From the NCBI GenBank assembly GCA_021502835.1, contig JAKFGP010000043.1, positions 1-47,738 on the forward strand: a stretch of 47,738 nucleotides of DNA. The letters run 5' to 3'. The position numbers were made by a program, and so were the translations under genes. How positions within the stretch are numbered: the first letter of the stretch is position 1; the number at the start of each line of letters is the position of its first letter. Shown piece by piece: positions 20,355 through 31,752 of this stretch. The DNA is from Streptomyces thinghirensis (GTDB lineage Bacteria > Actinomycetota > Actinomycetia > Streptomycetales > Streptomycetaceae). The notes beneath the pieces are model-generated. The model searched no databases. It worked only from the letters and a program-made list of their open reading frames with translations, and was not told where the DNA came from.

Positions 20355-20655
20355 GCCGCCTGGGTGCACGCCCCCGCGAGGGTCGTCGGCAAGAGTGTCG
20401 TGCCCTGCGGATGAGGGGCTGATCCGGAAGACGAATAGGCGCATCCGCGCCGCCGGCTTAACCGCGTCGTCCCAACCGTTCTACGCTCACGCTCCATTGT
20501 CCCCGCCACTGCCTCTCGTCCGGCCGACCGCCACGAGGGCTGCGTCTCCAGGCCGCGCCGACGTAGTGCCGAGCGCAGACAAGCGGATGTCCCGGCACGC
20601 CCGCCTGGCCCGCTCGCGCTCATGTCCCGGGTGCCCGCTCGCAACAGGGCTCTCG
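20355..20655. promoter_or_regulatory. divergent promoter region, LysR / MFS operon
   Basis: About 300 bp between opposite start codons with no supported gene. It should hold the LysR-controlled promoters. I saw no clear T-N11-A dyad that I would defend. Confidence 0.45.
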
Positions 20656-22022
20656 ATGACCCAAGTCCCGCCGCCCGCACCGCCGCCCGGGCGCGTCCGC
20701 TGGTCGATGATCTGCTTTCGTTCGGCGCCATCACCATCAACTACCTGGACCGCGCGAACCTGAGCATCGCGCTGCCGTCCATGCAGGAGGAGCTGGGCCT
20801 GTCGAAGACCGTCACCGGCCTTCTGCTCGGCGCCTTCTTCTGGACGTACGCGGCCTTCCGCCCGGTGCCGGTTATCTCGTCGACCGCTTCGGCGCGCGCC
20901 GGATGATGGCCTTCGCCCTGATCGCCTGGTCGGTAATCCACGATGCGGTGGGCGCCGCGACCGGCTTCATCGTGCTGCTGATGCTCCGGTTGGCCTCGGC
21001 GCGGTGGAGTCGCCCGCGTACCCGGTCCAGTTCGCAGATCGTCGGGCGCTGGTTCCCGGTGCGCGAACGGGGCATGGCCGCGTCGATCATCTCGACAGCG
21101 GCGGACGCGCCGGCACCGCGATCGCGCTGCCCGTCACGACCGCCGTCATCGCCTGGCTCGGCTGGCGCGGTTCTTTCGTGGCCGCCGGAATGCTGGGCCT
21201 GGCGTTCAGCATGCTGTGGCTGAAGTTCTACCGGGACGTCGACGAGCACCCGCGCCTCGGAGAAGCGGAGCGCGCCTACATCCGGGACGGTGCGACTGCC
21301 ACGGCCGGTCAGGACGGCCCTCCGGCCATGCCGTGGTTGCAGCTGCTGCGCTACCGCACGGTGTGGGGCATGGTCCTCGGCTTCTTCTGCCTGTCGTTCG
21401 TCCTGTACTTCATCACCTGGTTCCCGTCCTACCTGGTGGATGAGCGGGGCTTCGACCTGCTCTCAAACTCGGCTTCCTCGGCATGCTTCCGGCGCTGGCT
21501 GGCCATCCCCGCGCAGTGGTTCGGCGGCTGGCTGCAGAAGTGGCTGCTGGTCCGGGGGCCGCTCCAGACTGTGCGCGCTAAGTTCCCGCCCTCGTCACGG
21601 GCCTCGTGCTGTCCTCCAGGATCGTCCTCGCCGGCTACGTCGAGAACGCGTACGCCGCGCTGGCCCTGCTCGCCCTGTCCCAGTGCGCACTGTGCTTCGC
21701 CGCGTCGAGTCTGTGGGCCCTGCCCGCCGACGTGGCGCTGAGTCCTGCCAACGTGGGATCCATCGCGGGTATTCAGGGGCTGGCCTCCAATCTGGCCGGG
21801 TTCGTCAGCCCGCTGGTCGTGGGTGCGCTGCTGGACACGTTCGACGGGTCCTACCTCGTGCCGCCTCGCGGTGGCGGGGCGGGATGTCCCTGGTGGGCGC
21901 CCTGGTGTACGGGTTCGTCCTGCGCTCGCTCGTCCCGCTGGGCTCCGACCGACCGGGCCGGGGCGAGGGGCGGGAAAGAGCGCCGCGGCCGGGAGCCGGT
22001 CAAGCCGGAGGCGACCGCCTGA
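20656..22022 (+). CDS. MFS transporter, anion:cation symporter (sugar acid) type
   Basis: Twelve-TM importer. ATG 20656 starts MTQVPPPAPPPGRVRWSMI, then FGAITINYLDRANLSIALP with SMQEELGLSKTVTGLLLGAF, the signature of the ACS family that imports glucarate, galactonate, hexuronates or aromatic acids. Then MMAFALIAWSVIHDAVGAA, IALPVTTAVIAWLGWRGSFV, YRTVWGMVLGFFCLSFVLYF and NVGSIAGIQGLASNLAGFVS, ending GREPVKPEATA. About 450 residues, normal. Four or five frame changes. First gene of a plus-strand run with RraA-2 and KDG kinase, so it probably brings in the acid they use. Confidence 0.88.
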
Positions 22023-22032
22023 CTCCCGCCCG

Positions 22033-22080
22033 CGTCGCCTCACCTGAACCGCGCCTCACCTGATCCGCGCCTCACCTGTC
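22033..22080. repeat. three short tandem repeats of CGCCTCACCTG(A)
   Basis: The unit CGCCTCACCTGA occurs three times at about 16-bp spacing just after the MFS stop codon; the last copy ends TGTCC. It is followed by a pyrimidine-rich run to about 22140. Function unknown; it could form part of an intercistronic element. Confidence 0.55.
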
Positions 22081-22168
22081 CCTCGTCCTCTCACGCCTCC
22101 CGCCCTCCTCCCCGCTTCCTTGCCCCCTCTTGTTCTTTGCTGCCATTCGACGAAAGGGCTACGCCTTC

Positions 22169-22862
22169 ATGTCCGACACCACTTCCGCCGACGCTTCCTC
22201 GCGCGAGTCCGCTCACTACCCCGAGGACGTCCTCGAGGCGTTTCGGTCGATCACCACGGCCTCCCTCGCCGACGCCGTGGAGCTAGCACGGCCGGCGCGG
22301 TTACCCTGACCGGCGCCGTCCACCAGGTCGCCCCGGGAACCGGCACTTCCTCGCCGGTCCCGTGGTGACGGTGCGGAGATCCCGGCCGACGAGTCATTGC
22401 CTCCCGAGCACGCGCTGCGGGCCATCGACGCAGGCCGCTGCCGGCAGCATCATCCTGCATCGACGCGGGCCGGTGCCGACGTCGCCGTGTGGGGAGGCTG
22501 ATTGTCGGCCGGTGCCGTGGCCCGCCAGCTGGCCGGCTGTGTGATGAACGAGGAGCGTCCGGGACATCACCGAGATTACCCGGGACTTCCCCGGCTTCGC
22601 GGCGTACGCCACCGACGGTGCCGGCCACCACCTGGGCCGGATGCGCACCGTGTCCCTCAACGAGCCGGTGGTGGTCGGCAGCGTCGATATCCGCCCCGAC
22701 CTGATCGTCGCCGACCGGGACGCGCGTCGTACGTGTCCCGGCCGACCCTCGTGGGACGCCGTCCGGCGCACCGCAGGAGATCGAGGCGGGAGGAGCAGAC
22801 CCACCTGCATCCTCGACTCCGGTTCGCTGCGCGCCGGCCTCGCCCGCTACCACCGGATCTGA
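22169..22862 (+). CDS. RraA family protein, cytosolic (second copy)
   Basis: ATG 22169 after GAAAGGG gives MSDTTSADASSRESAHYPED, then LEAFRSITTASLADAVELA. It continues LTGAVHQVAPGTGTF, the family ALRAIDA / GSIILH region, LSAGAVARQLAGCVMN, a DITEITRDFPGFAAYATDGA block and SVDIRPDLIVADRD, ending RAGLARYHRI, TGA 22860-22862. About 230 residues, typical. It has no export signal, unlike the copy at 18091-19154. Four base pairs separate it from the KDG kinase, so they are translated as a unit. An aldolase or decarboxylase acting on a keto acid is plausible; the true reaction is unknown. Confidence 0.82.
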
Positions 22863-22865
22863 GAC

Positions 22866-23867
22866 ATGACCACCTCCGACGCAGCCTCTCCGAGCGACGA
22901 CGCCGAGCAGCACAGCAGTACGGGTTCCCGGTTCGCGGAGTTCCTCGCCCTCGGCGAACCGCTGGCCGAGTTCAACGCGGAGAACGAGGGCCTCCCTCAC
23001 CGGAGCCGGACGGTTTCACCCTGGGTTTCGGCGGCGACACGTCCAACGCCGCCGTCGCCAGCGGCCCGCGCCGGGGCCCGCACCGGCTACCTCACGAGAA
23101 TCGGTGACGACGCCCTCGGACACCTGCTGCTGGACATGTGGCGGAGCAACGGCATCGACACCTCCGCCGTGATCCGTGAACCCGGCGGGGGAGACGGGGC
23201 TGTACTTCGTCACGCGCCAGCCGGAAGCCGGGCACCGCTTCACCTACCGGCGCGCCGCGTCGGCCGCCAGCCGTCTGTCTCCGGCCGACATACCGCTGGA
23301 TGTCGTCGCCCGGGCGGGCCTCCTGCATGTCAGCGGCATCACCCAGGCGATCTCGTCCTCCGCCTGCGACACCGCTCTGCACGCCATGGGGGCGGCGCGC
23401 CAGGCGGGCACTCTCGTCTCGTACGACCCGAACCACCGTCCCGCGCTGTGGCCGCTGGAGCGGGCGCGAGCCGTGATCCTGCACAGCGCGTCCCTGGCCG
23501 ACATCGTGCTGCCGAGCCTGGAGGAGGGGCAACTCGTCACGGGCGAGACAGACGCCGAAGCGGTCGTGAGCGCTTCGCCCGCCTCGGGCCCCAAGTGGTG
23601 GCACTGAAGATGGGCGACAGCGGTGCGCTGCCTCGAACGCGCGCCACCACCCCACATCCCGGCGCACACCGTGCGTCCGGGTGGACGCCACGGGCGCCGG
23701 TGACACGTTCGACGGCGCCTTCGGGGCCCGTCTGCTGGCGGGCGACACCCCACTGGCGGCGGCCGAGTACGCGTGGTGGCGCGGCCCTGACGACCACGGG
23801 ACTGGGCGCTGTCGATCCCATTCCGCACCGCAGGACCGTGGAGGAGATCAGGTCGGCCGCGGGCTGA
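22866..23867 (+). CDS. 2-keto-3-deoxygluconate kinase-like PfkB sugar kinase
   Basis: Ribokinase-fold enzyme phosphorylating 2-keto-3-deoxygluconate or a similar keto-acid. ATG 22866. Seen: FLALGEPLAEFNAENEG, FTLGFGGDTSNAAVASA (substrate lid Gly-Gly motif, one indel away), GARTGYLTRIGDDALGHLLL, GLYFVTRQPEAGHRFTYRRA, ISSSACDTALHAM, LVSYDPNHRPALWP and the catalytic PfkB signature VDATGAGDTFDGAFGARLLA, where the Asp of GAGD is the base. TGA at 23865-23867. About 330 residues. Three or four frame changes. Presence after an ACS-type importer points to an aldonate/uronate pathway through 2-keto-3-deoxy acids. Confidence 0.88.
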   Translation: MTTSDAASPSDDAEQHSSTGSRFAEFLALGEPLAEFNAENEGLPHRSRTVSPWVSAATRPTPPSPAARAGARTGYLTRIGDDALGHLLLDMWRSNGIDTSAVIREPGGGDGAVLRHAPAGSRAPLHLPARRVGRQPSVSGRHTAGCRRPGGPPACQRHHPGDLVLRLRHRSARHGGGAPGGHSRLVRPEPPSRAVAAGAGASRDPAQRVPGRHRAAEPGGGATRHGRDRRRSGRERFARLGPQVVALKMGDSGALPRTRATTPHPGAHRASGWTPRAPVTRSTAPSGPVCWRATPHWRRPSTRGGAALTTTGLGAVDPIPHRRTVEEIRSAAG

Positions 23868-23931
23868 CCTGCTCGCGCGGTGCGGACGCACCCGGCGCCG
23901 GTGGTACCGGCCGCGGGTGCAGCGCGGTACG

Positions 23932-24397
23932 TCAGCGGATGAACTGCATCCAGGAAGGGGCCCCGAGCCCGACCTTCGTGCAGTGCTCCGCGACACATGT
24001 CGATCTTCTTGAACGTGTCCTCGTACCCCCCGTCTGCACGCCGTTTTCGTCGACGTAGTGCCATGGCACCGGTGATGTTGAAGAACGTGATCATTTCCTG
24101 ACAGTCCTCGGCATGGCGAGCGTGTGGATCTCTCCCGGGGGCTCGTAGACGAAGTGTCCGGCCTCGGCGACCCAGTCGTGTTCGTAGTAGTGCCACCTGC
24201 CCTTGAGGACGTAGCCGAACACGGCGCCGGGGTGGCGGTGACGCGACACGATGCCGGCTGCCGTGACCTTCAGGAGGTTGCACCACTGTCCGGTGACGGT
24301 GTTGAACATCAGCGGCCGGAACCAGACGTCGGGCGCCTGCGGCACCCATACTCGGTCGTCGTCCGCGCAGCGCGGGCACGGCTATTTCCGGTGGCAC
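23932..24397 (-). CDS. cupin protein, dihydroxyacetophenone dioxygenase-like
   Basis: Single-domain cupin resembling 2,4'-dihydroxyacetophenone dioxygenase. Seen: VWVPQAPDVWFRPLMFN, TVTGQWCNLLKVTAAGIVS, the metal-binding cupin motif RHRHPGAVFGYVLKGRW with HYYEHDWVAEAGHFVYEPP and GEIHTLAMP, then MITFFNITGAM, GGYEDTFKKIDMCR and the end WMQFIR, TGA 23932-23934. His residues of RHRHP and the Glu/His of GEIH would bind the metal. GTG 24397 is chosen; an upstream ATG 24464 is out of frame without another indel. About 155 residues. Divergent from the SDR gene. Substrate not known. Confidence 0.75.
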
Positions 24398-24783
24398 GAC
24401 CGATGAGTGCGGGATGACGGGGCCGCCACCGCGAGGAGTTGGCGGGCTGGGATGAGGCGTTCATGGTGCGAGTCCCTCTCCGTCCTGGCTGCTTCGGTTT
24501 GTCCCGCCGCCCTGTCTACGTGGACGTACGGCGGTACGCGCGCGGCCGGGCAACCGGGTCCGGCCCGGCCGCGGCACCACCCAACCCGCGGGTCACCTCA
24601 CGTCTCGACACTCATTCCGTAAGGGAATCGAGGCCATTCGCACTGGCGCACCCGGTTCGCCCGCCCGTCCTCGTCGGCAGTCGCACGGCTGCCATCCCCT
24701 CGCGCATGACGCTGAGGCGCGGTACGGACCTGCCGTTCAATCGGCGTCGGCACATCAACGAGACGGAACACCAAGGAGCAGCC
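24398..24783. promoter_or_regulatory. divergent promoter region, cupin / SDR
   Basis: Opposite start codons flank this gap. Short reading frames here lack family motifs. AAGGAGCA at 24773-24780 is the ribosome-binding site for the SDR start GTG 24784. No dyad operator was identified. Confidence 0.45.
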
Positions 24784-25550
24784 GTGCACGCTGGACCAAG
24801 GACGACGCCAGGCGGCAGGACCGTCGTCGTGACCGGGGGACTCGCGGCATCGGGGCAGCGGTCGTGAGGCAGTTCGCCGGCCGACGGCGACGAGGTCACC
24901 GTGGCCGACCTCCACACCGACGGCGTCGAGGACACCCCTTCCGCGAGGAATACGTGCGGTGACGGTGGACGTGACCCGGGACTGTGAAGTGCGTTCTCTG
25001 CTGGCGCAGTTCGCCCGGGTCGACGTCCTGGTCAACGCCGCCGGCGTCATCGCCCGGGACCGCGAGTACGAGATCGACGCCTTCGAGCGCGTGGTCGCGG
25101 TCAACCTCACCCGCCGCCATGCGGTGCTGCCTGGCCGCCCGCGAGGCCCTGGCGGCCGCGCCGCACGGCTGCATCGTCAACGTCGCCTCCATGCTGAGCT
25201 TCTTCGGCGGTCCCAGGGTCCCGGCCTACAGCGCGAGCAAGGGCGGCGTGGTGCAGCTCACCAAGGCACTCGCGGTGGCCTGGGCGCGGGAAGGCATCCG
25301 GGTCAACGCCGTCGCGCCCGGCTGGATCCGTACCGGGCTGACCGACGACGCACAGGCGAACGACGAGGGCGAACCGACGCATCATCACCCGCACCCCCAT
25401 GCGCCGTTGGGGCGAGGCCGGTGAAGTGGCCGGCGCCGTCGCCTCCTGGCGGGAGCCGACGCCGCCTTCGTCACCGGCACGGTGCTCGCCGTGGACGGCG
25501 GGTACCTCCCGGCGGAGTGCACCAGCGGGGCAGGACCATGGGCGCCACTC
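24784..25550 (+). CDS. short-chain dehydrogenase/reductase (SDR)
   Basis: NAD(P)-dependent oxidoreductase. GTG 24784 starts [19 protein letters not shown], with the Gly-rich GxxxGIG completed after an indel. Then [53 protein letters not shown] (the NAG motif is NAAG), [15 protein letters not shown] and the active-site [20 protein letters not shown], then [20 protein letters not shown] and [10 protein letters not shown]. Catalytic Ser, Tyr and Lys are all present. The stop is lost in frame noise between about 25510 and 25597. Convergent with the nitrilase-type gene. Likely acts on the alcohol or ketone of the nearby sugar-acid or aromatic pathways. Confidence 0.85.
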
Positions 25551-25596
25551 GGGCGGGGCCGGTGCCTGGCGACGGTGCTGCCGAGGTTCCGGCCGG

Positions 25597-26475
25597 TCAC
25601 CGGCGTGGCAGTCCGCTGCGCCACCGCGCCGGGTCGATCCGGCCCTCGCACAGGGGGAGTTCCAGCGGCTGCCGGGCCGTGCTCGAACGGGTCCCAGACG
25701 CGGGTGAGACCGGCGGTGCCGTCCTCACGGACCCGGCGGGCCCCGGCGAGGTCGGGGGACGTCCGTCACGACGATCTCGGGTTCGAGCCGGACTCGGCGC
25801 GTGTCCGGCCCTTCGGGGTCCACCACGACGCTGCGGCCTGTCCCGTCCGGGGCGCGGCGTTCACACCTGGCCATGAAGACCTGGTTGACGATCGCGTTGG
25901 CGCGGGCGATGACCAGTTCCTGGGTACGGTCGACGGTAGGTGTGCGTACGAGGTTCAGCACGAGGTCGGTGCCCTGCCACGCCAGGTGCCGCGTGACCTC
26001 CGGGAACCAGGCGTCGTAGCAGATCGACAGGCCTACGCGTCCGTGGCCCTCCACGTCGAAGACGACGAAGCGGTCGCCTGCCGCCGTGGTCTCGTAGGGG
26101 TGCCATGGGAAGATCTTGCGGTACTCGGCGACCCGCCTCCCGTCGGGTGCGTACACCGGTGCCGTGTTGCAGACCCGCCCGTCGTCGCCACGCTCGTAGA
26201 CGCTTCCGGGGACGAGCCACAGCCCGAGTTCGCGGGCCAGACCGGCCAGCATCGTGCCTCTGGGGCCGTCGAGTTCCTGTGCCGCGGCGCGCATGACCCG
26301 CTCGGGTCCTCGTCCGGCCGGTGCCCGCACAGGTGCAGTTCGGGGAACGCGAACAGCCGGACGGCTGGTGGGTGCGGGCGAGCCGGCGCACCTGGTCGGC
26401 GAACAGGCCGAGGCTGTCGTCGGCGTGGTGGAGGGCGGCCGTCTGCACCAGGCCGAGCGGCAGGGGGGTGGGCAT
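25597..26475 (-). CDS. carbon-nitrogen hydrolase (nitrilase superfamily)
   Basis: Hydrolyses an amide or nitrile with a Glu-Lys-Cys triad. ATG 26475 starts MPTPLPLGLVQTAALHHADD; the Glu sits in LFAFPELHLCGH, the Lys in AEYRKIFPWHPYE and the Cys in VGLSICYDAWFPEVTRHLA. Further blocks: LGLWLVPGSVYERGDDGRV, GTDLVLNLVRTPTVDRTQEL and ANAIVNQVFMA. The C-terminus reads LELPLCEGRIDPARWRSGL, TGA at 25597-25599. About 290 residues, normal. Few indels through 25725-26330. Divergent from a LysR gene with a palindrome 104 bp upstream, so it is probably part of that regulon. Confidence 0.88.
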
Positions 26476-26578
26476 GGCGAAGGGCACCTTCCGCGTTCGG
26501 TGGCGTAGGGACGAAGGGGGTGCGCAGCAGCGAATCATCCGGCCGCGCGCGGGACAAGCCCGGCCTCTCCTGCGACAT

Positions 26579-26597
26579 CCACAGGAGAAACCTGTGT
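26579..26597. promoter_or_regulatory. palindrome CCACAGG-N5-CCTGTGT, operator candidate A
   Basis: CCACAGG AGAAA CCTGTGT, between the nitrilase start (26475) and the LysR start (26640). The same dyad with the same 5-bp spacer recurs at 27628-27646 on the other side of the LysR gene. A T-N11-A spacing begins one base upstream (T26578, A26590). Confidence 0.65.
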
Positions 26598-26639
26598 CCG
26601 CGTTCCAGTGGGGGCCGCTGGTCCCCGTAAGGTTCCGGC

Positions 26640-27610
26640 ATGTCTGTCACCTGGCCCTCATCCGTTCCGGCCGCGTCCTTCCGGGAAGGACGGACCGCGC
26701 GACCCTCAACCAGCTCAGGGCCTTCGTCGAGGCCGAGCGGCTCGGGTCGTTCACCGCCGCGCCAAGGCCATGGACATCGCCCAGGCCTCGGCCTCCGAGC
26801 TGGTCCGGCGCCTGGAGGCGGAACTGGACGCGGAGCTGTTCGTCCGCGGCAGCCGCATCGCTGACCCTCACGACCGCCGGCCAGGAGCTGCTGCCAGCGC
26901 GCAGGAGGCGCTGGCGGCGGCGGACAGCGGTGTTCGCGCCGTGCACTCGTTGGGCCTGCTCGGCGGCGGCACGGCGACGTTCGAGTGCTCCGGAACGCCG
27001 ACTACTACCTGCTCGCCGACCTCGTGCAGATGTTCCACGCCCGCTATCCCGAGGTCCGGGTCCGGCCTCGTCGGCCAGAACTCCGCGGAGACCGCCGCCG
27101 CCGTGGCCGCCGGGCGCATCGAGGCCGGGCTCGTCGTCCTCCCGGTCGACGACGAGGAACTCGCGGTCACACCGTTGCTGCGCGACGAGGTGTTCTACCG
27201 TCAGCGCCGACCCGGAGCGCACGCGCACGCCCGTGACCATCGAGGCGTTCTCGCGCCCCTCTGGTGCTGTACGACGCCCACTACGGGTGGCAGGACCTGA
27301 CGCGGCGGCAGCTCGCGGAGCGCGCCCAGCTGGCCGGCGTGCGGATCGATCCGCTCATCGAGCTGGAGTACGTCGAGGCGGCCGTGAAGCTGGCCGCGGT
27401 CGGCGTCGGGGACACGATCGCCAGCCGCGCGGTCGTCAGTGGCCCGTCGTTCCCGTCGGAGCTGCACACCGCGTCGTTCGCCGAGCCGCTGTACGACACG
27501 ATCGCGCTGGTCCGCCGCCGGGGCCGGCCAAGCTGTCGCATGCCACCCGGGAACTGGCCCGGCTGGCCGAGGACACGTTGCGGGAGCTGCGCCAGAACCT
27601 GGCGGTGTGA
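26640..27610 (+). CDS. LysR family regulator between two matching palindromes
   Basis: DNA-binding domain: ATLNQLRAFVEAERLGSFTA, AMDIAQASASELVRRLEAEL and DAELFVRGSR. Co-inducer domain: ADYYLLADLVQMFHARYPEV, SAETAAAVAAGRIEAGLVVL, PLIELEYVEAAVKLAAVGVG, DTIASRAVVSGPSFPSELHT and the C-terminus LARLAEDTLRELRQNLAV. TGA ends at 27610. ATG 26640 is the likely start but an indel separates it from the HTH. About 320 residues. Followed 94 bp later by the HisD-like gene and preceded by the divergent nitrilase; matching dyads in both gaps support control of both genes. Confidence 0.85.
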
Positions 27611-27627
27611 CCGGCCCGCCGCACAAG

Positions 27628-27646
27628 CCACAGGGAAACCCTGTGG
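27628..27646. promoter_or_regulatory. palindrome CCACAGG-N5-CCTGTGG, operator candidate B
   Basis: CCACAGG GAAAC CCTGTGG (also an 8-bp perfect stem with an AAA loop), between the LysR stop (27610) and the HisD-like start (27705). It matches site A at 26579 in 17 of 19 positions if the spacer is ignored in detail. A further CCTGTGG half-site lies near 27672. An alternative role is a transcription terminator for the LysR gene. Confidence 0.6.
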
Positions 27647-27704
27647 TTCACTCAGGACTGGCCCCCTCTAGTCCTGTGGCTGTGTCGCGCTTAGCGTTCC
27701 CGGC

Positions 27705-29069
<1,365 letters not shown>

Positions 29070-29120
29070 ACCATCGCCGTCACGGCGCCGCCGCGCGGAC
29101 GGGACGGCTGGATCCCCGGG

Positions 29121-29146
29121 GCGCCCGCGACACGCGGCGCGGGCGC
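29121..29146. repeat. GC-rich hairpin between HisD-like and permease genes
   Basis: GCGCCCGCG pairs perfectly with CGCGGGCGC across an 8-nt loop. A CGCCGCGGACGGCA direct repeat follows in the same 190-bp spacer. It could attenuate or process the transcript; no U tract follows. Confidence 0.5.
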
Positions 29147-29258
29147 TCCGGGGCGCCGCGGACGGCAGGCCCACCACTTCTCCGCGGCGCCGCGGACGGC
29201 ACGGCCCGCCCCTCCGGCCGGGCTTCCGGTCCCCTCTCCTCCTCCCCCGAGGTCTCCC

Positions 29259-30704
29259 ATGCACCACCGCTCTTCACCCGCTCCCCGTCGGGAACCCCCC
29301 GGCACCGCCCCTCACCCAGGACTCAAGGGCCGCCAGATCACCATGATCTCCATCGGTGGGGTGATCGGGGCCGGACTCTTCGTCGGTTCCTCCACCGCCG
29401 TCGCGGCGGCCGGGCCCGCCGTGCTGATCTCCTTCCTCCTGGCGGCCGCCCTGGTCGTCCTGGTCATGCAGATGCTCGGGGAGATGGCGGTCGCGCACCC
29501 CGACACCGGCTCGTTCTCCACGTACGCCGACCGCGCCCTGGGCCGCTGGGCGGGTTTCTCCATCGGCTGGCTGTACTGGTGGTTCTACATCCTCGTCATC
29601 CCCATCGAGGCGATCGCCGCCGGCGAGGTCCTCGGTGGGCTCCTCGCCGCTGCCCAGCTGGATACCGGCCCTGACGCTGATCGCCGTCCTGGCCGGCAGC
29701 AACCTCTCGCCGTGCGCAACTACGGCGAGTTCGAGTACTGGTTCGCGCTCCTCAAGGTCATCGCCATCGTGGCGTTCCTCGCCCTGGGTGTGCTCGCCGT
29801 CCTCGGGCTGCTGCCGGGATCCGACGCCCGTGGAGTCGGTCACCTGTGGAGCGAGGGCGGGTTCGCGCCGAAGGGCGGCATGGCCGTATCTCGCCGGGCT
29901 GCTCACCGCGATGTTCAGTTTCCCAGGGCAGCGAGATCGTCACCATCGCCGCCGCGGAGTCCGAGGAGCCGAGGAAGAACATCAAGAAGGCGGTACGTGC
30001 CGTCGTCTGGCGGCTCGGGCTCTTCTACATCGGATCGATCTTCGTCGTCGTCAGTCTCGTGCCATGGAACTCGGACACGCTGGCCGACGGCTCCTACCAA
30101 GCCGTCCTCGACCGCATGAACATCCCCGGTGCCGGGCGCATCATGGACGTCGTCCTCGTCGTCGCCGTCAGCAGCTGCCTGAACTCGGCGATCTACACCG
30201 CGTCCCGCATGGCCTTCTCCTGGCCCGGCGCGGCGACGCCCCGGCGGCCTTCGCCGTCACGTCCGCGTCGGGGGTGCCGCGTACCGCGGTCGTCGCCTCC
30301 ACCGTCATCGGCGTCGTCGCCGTGATCGCCAACTACGTGCTGCCGGGGGTGTTCACGTACCTCATCGCGTCCAGCGGCGCGATCGCCCTGATGATGTACC
30401 TGGTCATCGCGCTCACCCAGTACGCGACCCGGCGCGGGGAGGACCCGAGCCGTCCGAGGTGCGGATGTGGGCGTTCCCGTACCTGACGCTCGCGACCATC
30501 GCGTTCATCGCGGGCGTACTGGTCCTCATGGCGGTTCTACCGGGGCACCGGCTCGAACTGTGGCTGTCGCTCGGACTCGCCGCCGTGCTCGTCGGAGTCG
30601 GAACGCTGCGCCAGCGGCGGCTCGGTGCACAGCCTCCGGCCGAGTCCCGGGCGGGTGCCGAGACGCCCTCGACGTCCTCGCCGACCGATGCCGTACGGGG
30701 GTGA
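29259..30704 (+). CDS. APC superfamily amino acid permease (GabP-like)
   Basis: Twelve-TM amino acid/amine importer. ATG 29259; cytoplasmic N-terminus then GLKGRQITMISIGGVIGAGL with FVGSSTAVAAAGPAVLIS, the consensus amphipathic region of GABA/aromatic permeases. Further: VMQMLGEMAVAHPDTGSFS, RWAGFSIGWLYWWFYILVI, NYGEFEYWFALLKVIAIVA, GSEIVTIAAAESEEPRKNI, AVSSCLNSAIYTASRMAFS and YLIASSGAIALMMYLVIALT. Ends SPTDAVRG. About 480 residues, normal. Four frame changes. Downstream of the HisD-like gene and convergent with LacI-2, so probably imports the amino compound processed by the nitrilase/HisD pair. Confidence 0.9.
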
Positions 30705-30708
30705 CGGC

Positions 30709-31699
30709 TCACGCCGGCGGCCCGTGCGTCCCCGCGGCACGAACTCCGTCGGCAGGACCAGGCGCTCGCCCGCGGGATCCGCCTCGCCCGTGATGCGGCG
30801 GACCAGCAGGCGTGCCGCCTGACGGGCCAGCTCCGGCAGGTCATGGCGGACCGTGGTGAGGCGGAGCACCCCCCAGGAGGCCAGTGGGGAGGTCGTCGAA
30901 GCCGATGACCGTGAGGTCGCCGGGTACACGCAGGCCGGCGGCGCGGGCCGCGTTGAGGACACCGACCGCCACCACGTCGTTGCCGCATACACGGTGGGCG
31001 GCTGCGCCGCGTCCAGCAGGAAGGGCAGGGCCCCGTATCCGGTGTCGACCGAAGGGCCCCCGTACGACCCGGTCCTCGGGCAGGCCGATGCCCCTGTCGG
31101 CGAGCCAGGCGGAAGCCGAGTTCCCGTTCGCGCCCCGTGGTGGTGTTGGTCGGCGCCAAAGATGCCCGCGATGCGGCGGTGCCCGAGCCTCGCGAGCTCG
31201 CGGGCCACGAGGCGGCCGCCGCCCTCGTTGTCGACGACGGAGGCGTAGTCGCCGGCCTGGCCGGTGTCCCGGTTGAGGAACACGTACGTGGACGTCGCGG
31301 CGGTCCAGCTGGGCCGGGAGGCGGGAGTCGGTGGTGGCCGTCGCGAGGACAACGCCGTCGAGCGACTGGTCCAGGAGGTTCTCCTGGGCGACCGCCTCGT
31401 CGGAACGCTCGGTCAGGAGCATCATCCGGTAGCCCAGGCTTTCGAGCTCGTCGTGCAGAGGCGCGACGACATGCGGGTAGAAGGGGTTGGTCAGGTCGGT
31501 CACGATGACGCCGATCCGCCGCGTGGAACGGGTGGACAGGGAGCGGCCCACTTCGCTCGGCACATAGTTCAGCGCGCGTGCCGCCGCCTCTGACCTTCTC
31601 CCGCGTCACCGGCGACACCGGGGTCGTCCTGCAGGGCACGGGACACCGTCGGCTGGGAGACGCCCGCCAGCGCGCCACGTCATGACTCGTGATCGCCAT
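30709..31699 (-). CDS. LacI family repressor, probable ATACGTAT-site regulator
   Basis: ATG 31699 starts MAITSHDVARLAGVSQPTVS after one indel, a textbook LacI HTH, then ALNYVPSEVGRSLSTRSTRR and IGVIVTDLTNPFYPHVVAPL. Ligand domain: LGYRMMLLTERSDEAVAQEN, SLDGVVLATATTDSRLPAQL, AARAAGLRVPGDLTVIGFDD and QAARLLVRRITGEADPAGER. The end is approximate (TGA at 30709-30711 in one frame). About 330 residues. Divergent from the bicupin operon; two ATACGTAT dyads lie in the 276-bp gap, with two more inside the operon, which makes it the likely local repressor. Confidence 0.85.
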
Positions 31700-31752
31700 C
31701 GACCCTCTTCTCGTAGTTCGCCGCGCCCCCGCGCGCACCCTCCCAGCCAGGG

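Noticed and set aside
29121..29146. The GC hairpin as a riboswitch
   Set aside because: It lacks any known conserved aptamer core; only a plain stem-loop is supported.
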